The notes below the pieces were generated by a model, which saw nothing but the letters and a program-made list of their open reading frames with translations, searched no databases and was not told the DNA's origin. A stretch of 64,000 bases of DNA. Origin: Raphanus sativus. Lineage: Eukaryota > Streptophyta > Magnoliopsida > Brassicales > Brassicaceae. The position numbers were made by a program, and so were the translations under genes. The DNA is taken from the NCBI RefSeq assembly GCF_000801105.2, contig NC_079514.1, positions 18,950,293 to 19,014,292 of the forward strand, given 5' to 3'. Numbering within the stretch: the stretch's first letter is position 1; the number at the start of each line of letters is the position of its first letter. This document shows positions 1 to 12,500 of the stretch, one piece after another.

Positions 1-598
1 CTAACATGTTGTATGTAAATGAAAGCTATAGTACAGAGATGTTAAAAAAAAATAGATGATACTTTATTATTATTTCACAAACCATATTTTTATTTAAAAA
101 GAAGAAAATTTAACTGTTTTACTAGTAAAGTTTTGGTTTGTATACGAATCAGGGTTTTGGCCGGTTCATTGGATCGCTGGTTTTCAGAGTTTAACAGTTC
201 AATATAAATTTTAACCGGTTCAATATAAATTTTTAACCGGTTTAATTTTCATTGAGCTAAATTTCAGTGGACCGATAATATATTTGATAATAAGGCCCAT
301 TGATTACTTTTACATTTCTTTACAGTAAAGCGAGGCCCCACAGAGCAACGGTCCAATTTCGAAGCCTAATGTGTGTGGGGTCAGATTCAGAGACTCAGAC
401 ATTGTAACGGTCGTTTTTCCTTTTCCCCCTCAAAATAAACATTTTAATAAAAGGTAAAATTTAAAACAAAAGGAAATCTGAAAAGAATAAATAAAAGATA
501 ACCTAAACACACCCCAAATCAATGTCGAGTCTTTAATCTTGGATCAAGAATCGGTGAAAGCTCCTCGAAGGAACTTTATCTTCTACTCTCTCGAAGGA
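1..598. other. Upstream region of the SEG2/JASON-like gene
   Basis: No gene is visible. Two near-identical copies of a roughly 23-bp unit (core TTCAATATAAATTTT followed by AACCGG) lie in tandem at about 196-218 and 217-240. The last 150 bp are A-rich and lead into the first exon at 599, so promoter and 5' leader are expected here. No clear TATA box was picked out. Confidence 0.4.
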
Positions 599-2048
599 AT
601 GGGTTGCTTTCCAGGTTGCTTCGGTGGCCGGAAGAATCGCCGGCGTCAGAGACGCAGGGAGGAGCCTCGTTTAAATGTAAGTTCTCTTTCTGAGCTGCTT
701 CAGTTAAAGCTAGCTGGTTTTTTTCTGTAGTATCTTAACAAAGTTTTCAGCTTTAGTTTATGTTTGTTTTTTCTGAACTAAAGTAATATTTTTTATTTAA
801 TTTATATGTAGAAAATCTCTGAGGGTTCTACAAAGATTGTTCATCTGAATCTTAGTGTTCCTATTGTTGAAGAAGTTCCCAAGTCTAAAAATGATGTTAG
901 GGTTCTTGCTGCTGTTGAGGAAGTCACTAAGGTTTCTGTCACTCCGACCACAGACATCTGGTTAGTTTTGTTATATTCTTTTAGATAAAACTGTTGACTC
1001 TTTATGTTCTTGTACCTAGTATCATGTTTTTAGCTTAAACAGAATTTGAGTTATTGATTTTGTTTATTTTTAATTTTGCAGTGAAGAGAAAACTGAGGAG
1101 AACATCAGTCCGAGTCCAACTCGTAAGAGAGTGACTTTTGACTCCAAGGTAAAAACTTATGAACACATTGCAGTAGATGAATCTGTTGAGCTCTTTGAAG
1201 AGGAGAAGAAGAAGGACGAAGAGGTGAAGCCTTTGAAGTCGAGTCAGGCTCCATGTTCATCAGAGGGAAGCGATGTTACTTCCAACTCGTCAAGTTCTTT
1301 TCCTTCAAACCATAGATATCAGAATTGCAGAGAAAGTGACGATGAGGAAGAAGAGGATGATGATGCTGTAACAGATTGTGATGAAAGTGATCTAGAAGAT
1401 GATGATGATGGTGATGGTGGTCTGCTTGATGAAGACTATTATGATGATGATGATTATGAGGAGAAGCAGCACAACTGGGATAACAACAAAGTTTACACCG
1501 AGGAGATAGCGGATAATGTTTTGAATAAAGACAAGTCTAACACGAGTGCTAGAGACAGAACCGGATATGTCAACGCCGTACTGAACCCCATCGAGAATCT
1601 CTCCCAGTGGAAAGCTGTGAAATCCAAAGGAAGAACAATGCAGACGCAGTCTCGAAAGGAGAACGTGGATCTCATCTCCGACCAAGAACGACACAAACTA
1701 AATGCATCCTTCAGCTTAGTGGAGCCTCAGGTTGTTGATGAGTTGCCATCATTCAGCTTGAAACCGAAATCAAGAGATGAAATCAAGAAACAGAGATCCC
1801 AACAAGTACCAGCTGTTGACGCTAGTCTCTCGACATGGTTATCTACATCGCAGACCACCACCAGCTATTCAAAACCGGATCAAAGCTACGATGAAAGACC
1901 TATACTTGGGGGGTTAACTACAGAGGAGATAAAACAGTTCTCAGCAACCAACTCTCCAAGGAAATCTCCAAGTAGAAGCCCTGAATCACCTATTATCGGA
2001 ACAGTTGGTGGCTACTGGAACAGTCACTCAATGGCCACAAGCAGGTAG
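599..2048 (+). CDS. SEG2/JASON-like acidic plant protein (At5g44040-type), 3 exons
   Basis: Three exons join in frame: 599-676, 812-960 and 1082-2048 (1194 nt, 397 residues plus TAG), with GT-AG introns. The start is the ATG at 599, giving MGCFPGCFGG. An N-terminal Met-Gly-Cys is a possible myristoylation/palmitoylation signal and is typical of this plant family. It is followed by an Arg-rich stretch (residues 11-20). Residues about 160-205 are an extreme Asp/Glu tract (runs of GAT and GAA/GAG), and a conserved block near the C terminus reads IIGTVGGYW. Function is unknown; from memory the Arabidopsis neighbour of CESA4 is annotated as eisosome SEG2-like, and related proteins include the meiotic protein JASON. 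It converges on CESA4, with 351 bp between the stop codons. The short tail after GGYW could mean a further 3' exon is missed. Confidence 0.8.
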
Positions 2049-2399
2049 CGGAGAAGAAGTATGATGTCCAAGCTCTAATGATGGCTTACGGTTCCACACA
2101 GGTTTGGTTACAATGAGTTAATTTTTTTTCATTTATTTAAGATTAATTAATTGGTTTTATGTGTTTTTCTGTGTATTATAAACCAAATCGTTGTGTTTGT
2201 TGCAGCATATGTGGTGTGTTTCAATTTATTTGTTTGTATTTTATATGATCCTTTTATCATAACTTGTTTGCTCAAATAAAAGAAATATAACACCCAAAAA
2301 CAAGAGTAAAACTAGCCCTCTCAAGCAAGATGGCTCAAAAGGACGGCCAAAACGCAAACGCGATACAAAACGCACATTTATAGTCTTTAGTTTCCCCCA
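2049..2399. other. Convergent 3' intergenic region
   Basis: AT-rich spacer between the stop codon of the SEG2/JASON-like gene (+) and that of CESA4 (-). AATAAA-like signals occur near 2275 (AAATAAAAGAAAT) for the + gene. Nothing else is seen. Confidence 0.5.
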
Positions 2400-5300
2400 T
2401 TAACAGTCGACGCCACATTGCTTCAGTAACGGACCCGTCTGTTTCGCCAAAAACGGATCGATCCGAACCCAAACCAGCGAGAAAATAGACGCCAAGAGGA
2501 TCGACCAAAGCACAACGATCGTCGGAGTTCGGTTCTGTCGACCCATCAAACCCTTGAGGAACGGGTAAAGATGAACGATGACCCAAAACGCGAAAAACAG
2601 TTTCCCGAAAAGCGGTCCCCACGAGCCGTACCCATTGTTAATGGCGTCGGAAACTCCTGCGACAACACCGACCATGTTGAGGATGATGAGGGTGGTGGGA
2701 GGGATGAGAAGAGTTGTCCATTTGAAGAGGTAAAGATCTCCAAACTCGTCGGCTTCGTCTGAGGCTCCTTTCGACGTGACGGTGAAGTTTGTGTCGACGC
2801 CGAAGAGGACTTTGAGGAGACCTTGAAAGACTGCGAAGAGGTGAGCGGAGACTCCTCCTATCACCCAGAACTGCTCGTTACGCCAGAGGTCAGTGATGCT
2901 CACTTCGCTCCACCTCAGCTCCAAGATCGCCGTCGCAATGATTGATAGGAACAACGCAAGGAACCATATACTCGCAAAATTATTGATCTGATCAAATAAA
3001 AAAAAATATATAAACTTTGGGGGTAAAAAAATAGGAGTTTAAGGGTAAAAAAGTAAACAGACTAACCGTTGGAATAATAAACTTGCCGGTGAGAAGGCAA
3101 ACGGCTGGGATAGTACAATAAGCGAGGAGAGGAATAGAAGTGAAAGGATAGACAATGGTGTTGATGTAAGCGAGACGTTCAAGAATCTTGAGCTTGCCTC
3201 CCCAAGCATACCAGAGTGGGCAATGACGGCTAAAGAAGATTTCGACGGAACCAAGAGCCCATCGAAGCACTTGGTGCAACCGGTCAGAAAGATTGATGGG
3301 AGCTGAACCTTTGAAAGCTGGTCTTTTAGGCATACAGTAAATCGACTTCCAACCTCTACAATGCATCTTGAAACCCGTAAGGATATCTTCCGTCACTGAT
3401 CCGTAAATCCATCCGATCTCTTTGCCCCACTCAGTCTTCTCTTCGTATCCACAGCTAATGACATGGATGGCTTCTTTGATGAGCGAGCTCGTGTTCGTCG
3501 CCTCCGGTAACCCTCCTTTCTCAATCAACGTCGACGCGATGAACACGGGGGACATACCGAATCTCTTTTCGAAGTTTTTCTGCGACATTAGAGACGATTT
3601 ATCGTGCTCGTCGTACCCTTCGAGCCCTTCTTCGATGTCTTCAAGATCGAATATAGCTTCTGTGGATCGCTTTCTTGAATAGCTCATCGTCGCTGCACTC
3701 TCCTTCTTTTTCTTCCTTCTTAGTCCAGATAACAAGCTCTTGATCCCTGACTTCTTCTTGGTATCCGACTTCGGTTTTCGACGGCTGCCTCCGCCGCAGC
3801 AGCAGGAAAGCCACGACGGCCAGCAATCGCATGTCATCTTCTTTCGTTTTTCCGACACTGGAGGTTCGTATCCGTACAGTGCTGGTCTGTTGAATACACA
3901 TCCTGTTCCGACGTAGACTGGTCCTTGAATCCCATCTAACCCTCTCATGTTTATCTGCAAAGTTTGACAATACAGAACCGGTTTAGAAGAAATAAAACAG
4001 AACATATTTTAAAGGTTTCTAATTTTTTTTTTTTAGAGTGATTTTTTTTATGATGATGATAATGATTGATGATGACTTACATCAAAGAAGACGATGTTTC
4101 TGTTGGCGTATCGATCATTGTGATCGATACCATCGAATCTCTGAGGGAATTGAACATAGCAAAGCTTTTTCCCGAGCTGCGGATCCATCAGGAAGCACAT
4201 TGATTCCCTAATGGCTCTACTGTTATTGATGTAATGATCACAATCCAAATTCAGCATAAATGGTGCATTTGTGAGCACTGCAGACACTCGAACCTGGCAC
4301 AATCCATAAACCATTATCAGTAAAAAAAAAACAGTTACTTCTTTTGATGGGCTTGCTATGCTTACCATTGCATTCATGGCTCCAGCTTTCTTGTGGTGAT
4401 CGTAACCAGGACGCTTCTCTCTCGACACATACACAAGGCGTGGCAGTTCGTTACCGTCAATGTCATAAGCTCCTTCCTTTCCTAGATACACCTGAAAAAG
4501 TATTTTTTTTTGTTTTAGATCCAAATGTAATGGTGTTATCGGAAAGAGAAGAGACTCTCCGTGAATGTGACCTGAATCATCCCGGGATGATCACGAGTGT
4601 TGTTCCCAGGCCATGGTGTACCATCTTGCATCACCCATCCTTCTTCAGGTTTCTTCTGAGCTTTAGCCACTAAAGAATTGATCCTCACTTTAAACTCTTC
4701 ATACTCCCTCTGCAAAACAATCGAGACAAGAATGTATAAAGATCCGTTTGCTTGTATTGCAAGCAATGATCATTCTTTTCTTTTTTGTTTTTGTTTTACT
4801 GACCTTCATTGCTCTGCGGTCTTTGACGAATGTAGTTTGGACTTTATCCTTCAAGTAATCAATCTTCTCAGAGAAGTAAAACTCTGGAGCTCTTGGCTCT
4901 ACGTTGTACTTCTTGCAAAACGGAACCCATCTTCTCGCAAACTCTGACGTTTCAGACAACGTATCGAACAGTAGCATGGAAGCACCGTCATCAGACACAT
5001 AGCAGCTAACCTTACTCACCGGATAATCAACGGCTAATATGGAGAGAATAGTGTTGGCTGTGATGATCGGAGGTTCCTTTAGCGGATCCACCGTACTGAC
5101 AAACACGTCAACCGGTGCGAGCTTGTTCTTCTCGCCATCCCTTTCGAATCTCATAGAGAGACGGTCGAGGTAGGTTTCGCGGTTAATAGGGAACCATTTC
5201 GGGAACTGGTCGAGAATCCAAGAGAGCGCGAACCAGATCTCGCAGATGACTGAGATCAGCCAGAGTGGGTACGCGTCTTTTGCTGGCGTCAAGATACGGA

Positions 5301-6423
5301 AACGGAAGAAGAAGACTAAGATGACGAGACGGAGAACGATGACGATCCTGTAAGGACTGATTTTGCTCGATGAGATTGGGACTTTTCTCCAGAGAGGTTG
5401 TCTTGCATCAGCATCTCTGGTAAAACAAACAATAACTTATTTACTTGCGCTTCAAGTCTTTTATTATTCTAGGTTAAAAAGAAAGATTATTTTATTTCTT
5501 TTTATTACAGGTATTCTTCTTCATCGGATTGGTTGTCTTGGTCTTTTGTTTGTTCTCCTTTAACCAATAAACCTCTCTTCTCTTGCCTCGCTTTCCATTT
5601 ATCAACTCGTTCTTTCCACTCAGCGTCTGTGGCGCCATCTCTCTCAGCTTCAAATTCTTTCCCCAGCACTTTAAAATTAAATCACACAAAGAAAAGGTCT
5701 CAAAAGTTTTGCTCTTATGCATTTTATATGTATAGTAGACTGTAAACGTACCACTTCCGGTGGAAGAAAAGGCCCGGCCATTTGAACGCCACTGCTGCTT
5801 ACTATTGTAGTCTCCATTTTCCTGCAATACCCAGAAAATACTCAGTATCTTTATTTCAATTGGGAAGGAGTGACAACAAAGAAAATTGAAAGCATGGATC
5901 AAAGTCATTAAGTTACCGATCCATAGGCAAAGTTCTGGTGAATGGAGGAAGCATCCTTGCGATTCTTGGTATTCAACTCATCATCTGAATCATAAGGACC
6001 ACTATTTTCTTGTTCTTCTTCATCTCCTGGAGAGCCTACGATTCGAGAGTTCAGCTAGGTTATTATGTATTTGTTAAGACCAAAACAGGGTTTAATCTAC
6101 TTCTTACCTTTGTGGCGTTTGTAGGGAGTGCTGCACTGAGGGCAGCATTTGTTACCGTTGCTACGCTCATACTCATAGCACGGTTTGCAAACAGGGAACG
6201 CGCACACGTGGCACGCCACGAACTTTTGCCCATTGTCTCCGTCTTTAACCTCGTCGCTACAGATTCTACAGATCTTAGCTGAGAAGGAGGAATGACGATG
6301 CTGCATTCACGAAACATAATTACTTTTAGCATTTGGTAAAATAACAAAACAAGCTTCCATATTTGTTGTTTTTGTTTTAAGTTTTACCTCATCGTCGAAG
6401 CTGGCCATGGTGTTTGGTTCCAT
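2400..6423 (-). CDS. CESA4: Cellulose synthase catalytic subunit 4 (secondary wall)
   Basis: Plasma-membrane subunit of the secondary-wall cellulose synthase complex; it polymerises UDP-glucose into beta-1,4-glucan together with CESA7 and CESA8. Eleven exons on the minus strand: 6388-6423, 6108-6300, 5917-6035, 5752-5821, 5509-5668, 4804-5416, 4572-4709, 4366-4491, 4081-4293, 3067-3954 and 2400-2987. They sum to 3144 nt, 1047 residues plus TAA, with every junction GT-AG and no frame break; I recall the Arabidopsis protein as 1049 residues. Seen in order: N terminus [12 protein letters not shown], a RING-type Cys-rich zinc domain (about residues 22-67), two membrane segments, then the glycosyltransferase signature: SDDGA (about 333), DCDH (about 503), TED (about 741) and QVLRW (about 783), then about six C-terminal membrane segments, ending in GVDC. 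The neighbours on both sides match the Arabidopsis CESA4 locus, which separates it from other CESA paralogues. It appears fully functional. Confidence 0.97.
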
Positions 6424-7119
6424 GGCGAGGCAAGCTAAGCTCCGAAGCAGAGCAAAATGAGAGATAGAAAAAAAAATGTGTGTTTGATAACTGAATAAAT
6501 CAGAGTGAACTTTGGCGGTAATATAAGGGGAAAATGTTAAGGGGAAAGTAAAGGTTGTACCAAACTGTGAGGTGAGGTTGGGTCTGAGGTTTGTGTCATA
6601 AGATAGCTTCAAGAGACAGCAAAAAGAAAAGATTTGGTGGAAGAAGGGGACAGATCAGTTTAGTCAAGAGTTTATTTTATACATTTATTTGCTTGAGCGC
6701 TTCCAACTTCTTCTGCTGTTTGTTACTCTTTTTAGTTCTTTACCATTTTTTATAATTTAGAGTAGCTTTCAAGTTATTATGTATACCTACTTAAGTCTTG
6801 CTGAATGTTTACTTTGATCTTATACCTGAACTTCATCAGATCGGCAGATCCAATCAGATATAAAAAGATGAGATTACTTATTAAAAAGAGCCCATAATCA
6901 ATTTCACAAAGGCCCAAAAATTGTAATACAATGAAAGAGAAACAGCTGAATTCAACAGAACCAAAGATGATCGTGGTTCATAATATCACTCATAAGCATT
7001 TGACTTTTATATAAACCAAAAATGACAAAAAGAAAAGAAGGGAGATAATAAGCAGACTCAAGAATCAGATTGAATCTCTGATCTTTTTTTTTTTGGTTAG
7101 AGTAGTAAATATGATTTGA
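6424..7119 (-). promoter_or_regulatory. CESA4 promoter region with two SMRE-type MYB sites
   Basis: Roughly 700 bp separate the CESA4 start from the stop of the upstream phosphatase gene. Read on the minus strand there is a TATA-like TTATATTA about 105 bp before the ATG (6522-6530). ACCAAAC at 6559-6565 (+ strand) and ACCAAAT on the minus strand (6632-6638) both fit the secondary wall MYB-responsive element ACC[A/T]A[A/C][T/C]. Known biology: MYB46/MYB83 activate secondary-wall CESA genes through such sites. That these sites act here is inference; 7-bp degenerate motifs also occur by chance. Confidence 0.45.
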
Positions 7120-8782
7120 TCAAGCAATGTAGTAGATGGAGTTAGGGAGCTTGAAGGTTCTCTTGGGAACTGGGCAACCTGCAAAGCTGTTCCATTGTGC
7201 ACCCATCACTCCCCAAACTCTGTATCCAAGACTTGTAAGCCATGTCCTCACATCTGCTTTGTATTGGCTCACACTTTTCTTCTCTTCCTCTTCTCCCCTG
7301 TAAATTTTCGGTTTGAAAACTCTATTATACACGGTTCATAGTATTATACCAGAAAGCTCCAATATGTTGATTGCTCATCATAGATTTATATGAACCTTGA
7401 CATGCAACTTAGTGGTTTGAACAAGTATTTTAGTTTTGGTTTTATGACAAGAATTAAAAGAAATTAGAAATGGAATTTCTGTTTTACATGATTATAACTT
7501 TAATTCAGTTACAACAATCAAAAGAGGACTTGAACCGAGGAGTATATACCTGAGAAGAAGGTTAGACCAGCCGTGGTAACCGACTTCAATAAGGTTTTCG
7601 ACGGTGGCGGATCTGAGATACTCTTTACGAGAAGAGACCAAAAAGATTTTGAAGCCTCTCTCTCTGATCTCGTGGAACAGCTTCACCATGCTTGGAACCG
7701 CTGGTGCCTTTCCCAAATTTTGCCATTCCTCGAACTTGGTCGTGTTTAGTTGCTCACCACTGTGTCAAATCATTGTAACATTTCAGTCCCTGTTACTATA
7801 AACCGGAGCAAAGCGAACCAGAAGAGAGGAATGATAGATGTAAACAAACAAACCGAACTAAATCGCTACTAAACCAAATCTCAAACCAAGCTTTGTTCTT
7901 ATAACCCGATCGGTTCCAATGTCTTATGATTATCAACCAGATCCAACTGATGTGAGATCTATTAGTGTAAGCAAACCAATTCAGATCCAATCATACCATA
8001 TTTTGGTTATAGACATTAAAAAAAACATTCATACGTTAAGCAAGATTGTTTGCTTTAACCAAAGTTTTTTGTTTATATATATTGATAGTTAAGTTCTACC
8101 ACTCATATAAAAACAACAAACGAAAATTTTTGTCAAATCCAAACTATATTACAACATTTATAAAATTATATATAAGAAATTAAAATAAAACCACTCATCT
8201 TAAAACATTTATATATACTTTAATAATTACTTTCACCCTTGTAAACCCTTTCTCAAAAGAAAAAAAAAAAATTTCCCCAAAAACTCAAATTAAGATTTTC
8301 TCAAATCAATCAAACAGGACCTAATCTATATGGTATATTAATTTTTCTTACCCGAAGCATCCGTTGCTCTTGTGGTAAGGAATGGTGGAGAGAAGAGTGT
8401 CATCAATGTCAAAGATCCAAGCATCCATGCCATCACATTTCTTCTTCTCGCAACAAGTTTTTCCGAGGTATAGGACGGCTTCATCAACGGCTCTCTCCAC
8501 GTCATCCTCGTATTGAGATGACGTCATGTACTTTTGGACGAACCAGACGCACTCCTGTGGCACCACCGTGAAGTCTCTGATGTTGTGAAGCTCCACGTTG
8601 ACTCTCCAGCTCTCGCAGTATCCGTTTAGGTTTGATACTTTCAAGGATCCTACGCCGTTTTGGCTGGTGGTTGTGGTTGGCTTGCCTCCTTTGAGCTGGT
8701 TTAGGATGTTCCAGTCACGAGCTGAGACCATTGCGGTGAAGAAGCACGCTAGGGTTAGCGAGAGCAACAAAGATCTAGCCAT
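7120..8782 (-). CDS. VSP-like HAD superfamily class IIIB acid phosphatase (At5g44020-type)
   Basis: Predicted secreted or vacuolar phosphatase related to vegetative storage proteins. Three exons on the minus strand: 8352-8782, 7550-7759 and 7120-7297 (819 nt, 272 residues plus TGA), with GT-AG junctions. The start ATG at 8782 opens a signal peptide MARSLLLSLTLACFF... ending near Ala21. HAD motif I is DIDDT at residues 125-129, with both Asp present; the first Asp is the nucleophile in active members. Motif II is the hydrophobic strand FLVSS around residue 186, and the C terminus PKRTFKLPNSIYYIA is typical of the family. A TATATATA run at about 8860-8872 is a plausible TATA box. Upstream sequence beyond 8948 has been replaced by a copia element. 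Substrate unknown; the catalytic Asp argues for an enzyme rather than a pure storage protein. Confidence 0.93.
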
Positions 8783-8919
8783 GTCGATGATGACTTGATC
8801 AAGTTGACCGATGAAGAAGATTTACTTGTTTTGCGATCTGTTTCTAATATGGTAATGTCTATATATAATATATAGAGTATCTAGTAGCAAATAAGTGTCA
8901 ACGTAACAAAAAAAATAAG

Positions 8920-8948
8920 TAAATAACAAATTTTTTTTTTTTTGAAAC
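8920..8948. repeat. Left half of a poly(A)-tail micro-insertion later split by the copia element
   Basis: TAAATAACAAA (8920-8930) is followed by a T run and GAAAC. The same 11-mer recurs at 14476-14486, right after the copia element. Removing the copia element would leave a T-run plus GAAACTGA flanked by this direct repeat, the same structure as the other micro-insertions in this window. The interpretation is inference. Confidence 0.45.
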
Positions 8949-9511
8949 TGTTGGGAAAACTCACCACACAAAACTCGTTGAAGCACTCTCTGACACATTT
9001 GTCGTAATACGTTAGAAAGTATGAGTTTGTAGATCTATGGAGAACAGATGAAGAACACGGAATTATAGAAGATAGACACAAGAATTTGATATTTCAGGGT
9101 TCACCTAAATGTGGTTACGTCCATGGGGCCTGGCAATGAGGCAAATCACTATAATCTCAAGTACAAGATATAGTACCTCTCTCTCTCTCTCAACCAAAGC
9201 TTACAACCAAGCTATGTCCTTTCTTGTCACCTTATTACGGCTTGCCAAGTTCTTAGTGTTAGAGAGAAGAGTGCACACGAGCTCCTCTTATATAGTAGGA
9301 GTTTATTACATTAACCTAGTTGGATTAGGACATTCGCCCCTTTCCATAAACCTATTAGGAAATATTCCAAAATACTTGCAACTTCCATAATTGTCTTGGT
9401 TTAAGTTATGCGATCTTGTTTGATTTCCATCACCAAATCCTGACGAAGTCCCTGAAGTATTCGCTGACGTAGTTTCTGAGGTAGTCTCTGAAGTAGTCTC
9501 GAATCCCAACA
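8949..9511 (-). repeat. 3' LTR of the copia element
   Basis: 563 bp, bounded by the perfect inverted termini TGTTGGG and CCCAACA. Nearly identical to 13850-14472 except that it lacks about 77 bp present in the other LTR (around 14296-14372). Confidence 0.9.
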
Positions 9512-9522
9512 AACTTCACCTT
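9512..9522 (-). promoter_or_regulatory. Polypurine tract of the copia element
   Basis: Minus-strand AAGGTGAAGTT immediately precedes the 3' LTR, the expected place for the plus-strand primer. Call rests on position and purine content. Confidence 0.55.
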
Positions 9523-9593
9523 GATGACATCAAACATGATCCACTACTTAGGTTAAGCAAACTCGTGCTTTGCCAGGCGATGCCGAATGCTCC

Positions 9594-12500
9594 TTAGTGT
9601 TTGGACATCCCAAGGAAGTTCACTGCTTCCTCAAACTTTTTAACCGGAACAACCTTGGTTAATATATCAGCAGGATTCCAAGAAGTACATATCTTCTTCA
9701 CACTTACATCACCTTGAGCGATGATATCCCTGATGAAGTGCATCTTTCTGCTGATGTGCTTAGTTCTCTCATGATACACATTGTTCTTGGCTAGACACAA
9801 TGCACTTTGAGAATCACACGATATCACCACTGTGTCTTGCTTGAATCCAAGCTCCTCCGCTAAGCCCCTTAACCAAATTCCTTCCTTGACTGCTTCAACA
9901 AGCGCCATATACTCTGCTTCAGTCGTCGATAAAGCCACTACGCTTTGTAGACTCGATCTCCAGCTGATTGTATTCCCACCAGCCTTGAAAACATAACCTG
10001 AGATCGACCTCCTCTTGTCCAGATCCGAAGCAAAATCAGAATCACAGAAACTTTCAACACTAAACGCCTCATTCTTCCTGAAGCACAGTTTCAGATCTTG
10101 TGTTCCCTTCAGGTACCTCAATACCCACTTAACCGCAGTCCAATGAACCATCCCAGGCTTACTCATAAACCTGCTAACCAACCCTAACGCATACGCCAGA
10201 TCACACCTTGTGCCTATCATCAGAGGCGGCCCTTGGTAGAAGCTGAAGAAGTTGTTGCTTCCGGCCGCCAGAGAATATAAAAATTTTCGGCCTTGCTTTG
10301 ACAGAAAGTCCTCATTAGCATTGGTGGTTAAGGTTTAGGTAACAAAGGTTTAGCCTCGCGGGTTCGATTCTCCTTGGGAGAATAAGCCATTTTTTATTTT
10401 TGCTTCTAGCCACTTATATTCTAGGACCGGCTCTGCCTATCATACCATACATTATGCTTCCGATAGCATTAGCATATGAAATATCATCCATACATGTCTC
10501 TGCTTCATCATCTACTACAGTTGACAATTTGAAATGTGCACCAATAAGTGTTGATACACTCTTTGACTCATCCATGTCGAATACCTTGAGAATCTTCCTG
10601 ATATAACCAGATTGAGACAGTGTTAGAATCCCTTTTGCACGATCTCTCTCAATATCCATTCCCAAAATCCGTCTTGCTGGACCCAAGTCCTTCATCTCAA
10701 ATCTGCTGCTCAGCAACTGCTTCACTTTCCTGATCTTTGCCGCATCCTTTGATGCAACCAACATATCATCCACGTATAGCAACAAATAGATGTATGTACC
10801 TTTGGTTACCTCCTTGATGTAAACACAGTGATCATATTCACTCTTTACAAAACCGTGACTAACCACAAATTGATCAAAACACTTGTTCCATTGTCTTGGT
10901 GCCTGCTTTAGTCCATAAAGAGCCTTCTGAAGTAGACAGGCGTGATCCTCTTTCCCTTTAACCTGAAATCCCTCTGGTTGCTCCATGTAAATCTCTTCTT
11001 CAAGTGTACCATGAAAAAACACAGTCTTTACATCAAGTTGCTCAAGCTCCAAATCCTGATTCACTGTAATTGACAACAAGAACCTTATGGATACATGTTT
11101 CACGACGGGTGAAAATACATTTTGATAATCAATACCCTCTCTCTGAGAGTATCCCTTAGCAACTAAACGAGCCTTGAATCTAGGCTTCTCAACACCAGGT
11201 ATACCAGACTTCAATTTAAAGACCCACTTGCAGCCTATCACCTTCCGCTTACTAGGCCTTCTCACAAGCTTCCAGGTTTGGTTCTTATCCAGTAAAGTCA
11301 TCTCTTCACCACATGCTTCAGCCCACTACTTTTGTTCTTTGATGTTCATCGCTCCATGATAGTCTTGAAGTTCTTCAGCACATACATCATCAGCTACATA
11401 TAGTGCAAACGCTGCTACATCATCTGAGTCAGAGTACCGTGCAGGTGGCACTATTCTTCTCCGAACTCTATCTCTTGCTAGCTGATATCCTTCAAGACTT
11501 TCACCTTATTTGTCATCTGCGTCAACAGCTGACTCAACTATTTCTTCAACATCTCCACCTGAAGTATCAACTTCTGGTCCTGACGTAGATCCTGCTGTAT
11601 CTTCCAGCACCGTCTGATTTCTTAGCTCCTTTGTGACATCTGCTTTCTTCTTGCAGACATTCAAATCCTTGTAGACTTTATCTTCTGTAAATACCACATT
11701 CCTGCTTATAACACACTTCTCCTCATCAAGAAGCCAAACTTTGTATCCTTTCACACCCACTGGATAACTTATGAAGATTCCCTTTTTAGCTCTGGCCTTG
11801 AGCTTTCCTTGATCTGCATGGACGTAAACCACTGATCCAAATCTTCTCAGGTGCAGATAACCGGGCTTCTTGCCCAACCAAAGTTCCTCCGGAATGTTCC
11901 CATCTATGGAAGAAAATGGACTCATGTTTGTCACATATGTTGACGTAGATACTGCTTCAGCCCAGAATTTTTCCTCTAGACCCAACTCAACCAGAAAACA
12001 TCTCACCTTTTTCATCAGAGTCCTGTTCATACGTTCAGCTACACCGTTCTGTTGTGGTGTGTATGCACAAGTCCTATGTCTCTTGATTTCATGTTGCTTA
12101 CAGAAGCTGTCAAACTCTGTGTTGCAGAATTCAAGTCCATTGTCTGTTCTAAGACAACACACCTTCTTCTTGACTTGATTCTCGACCAGCTTCTTCCATT
12201 CACAGAATTTACTAAAGGCTTCTCCTTTAGCAGCTAAGAAATATACCCAGACCTTCCTACTATAATCATCGATAATAGACAGGAAGTATTGCTTCCCTGA
12301 CAGACTTGGTGTCACACTTGGAGATCCCCATAAATCAGCATGTACATACTTGAGAACTTCACCTGTATCATGTTTCCCGATGCTGAAGCTTACTCTCTTA
12401 TGCTTCCCCATCACACAGCTCTCACAGAAATCCAAAACACCAATCCTCCTCTTATCGATCACCCCTTTCTGGGCCAGAATCTGTAGATTCTTCATGCTCA

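Noticed and set aside
539..598. N-terminal extension of the first gene
   Set aside because: It would need a TTG start; the ATG at 599 gives the family-typical MGCF start.
1392..1694. Minus-strand open frame rich in Ile/Val
   Set aside because: Shadow of the Asp/Glu tract of the plus-strand SEG2/JASON-like gene.
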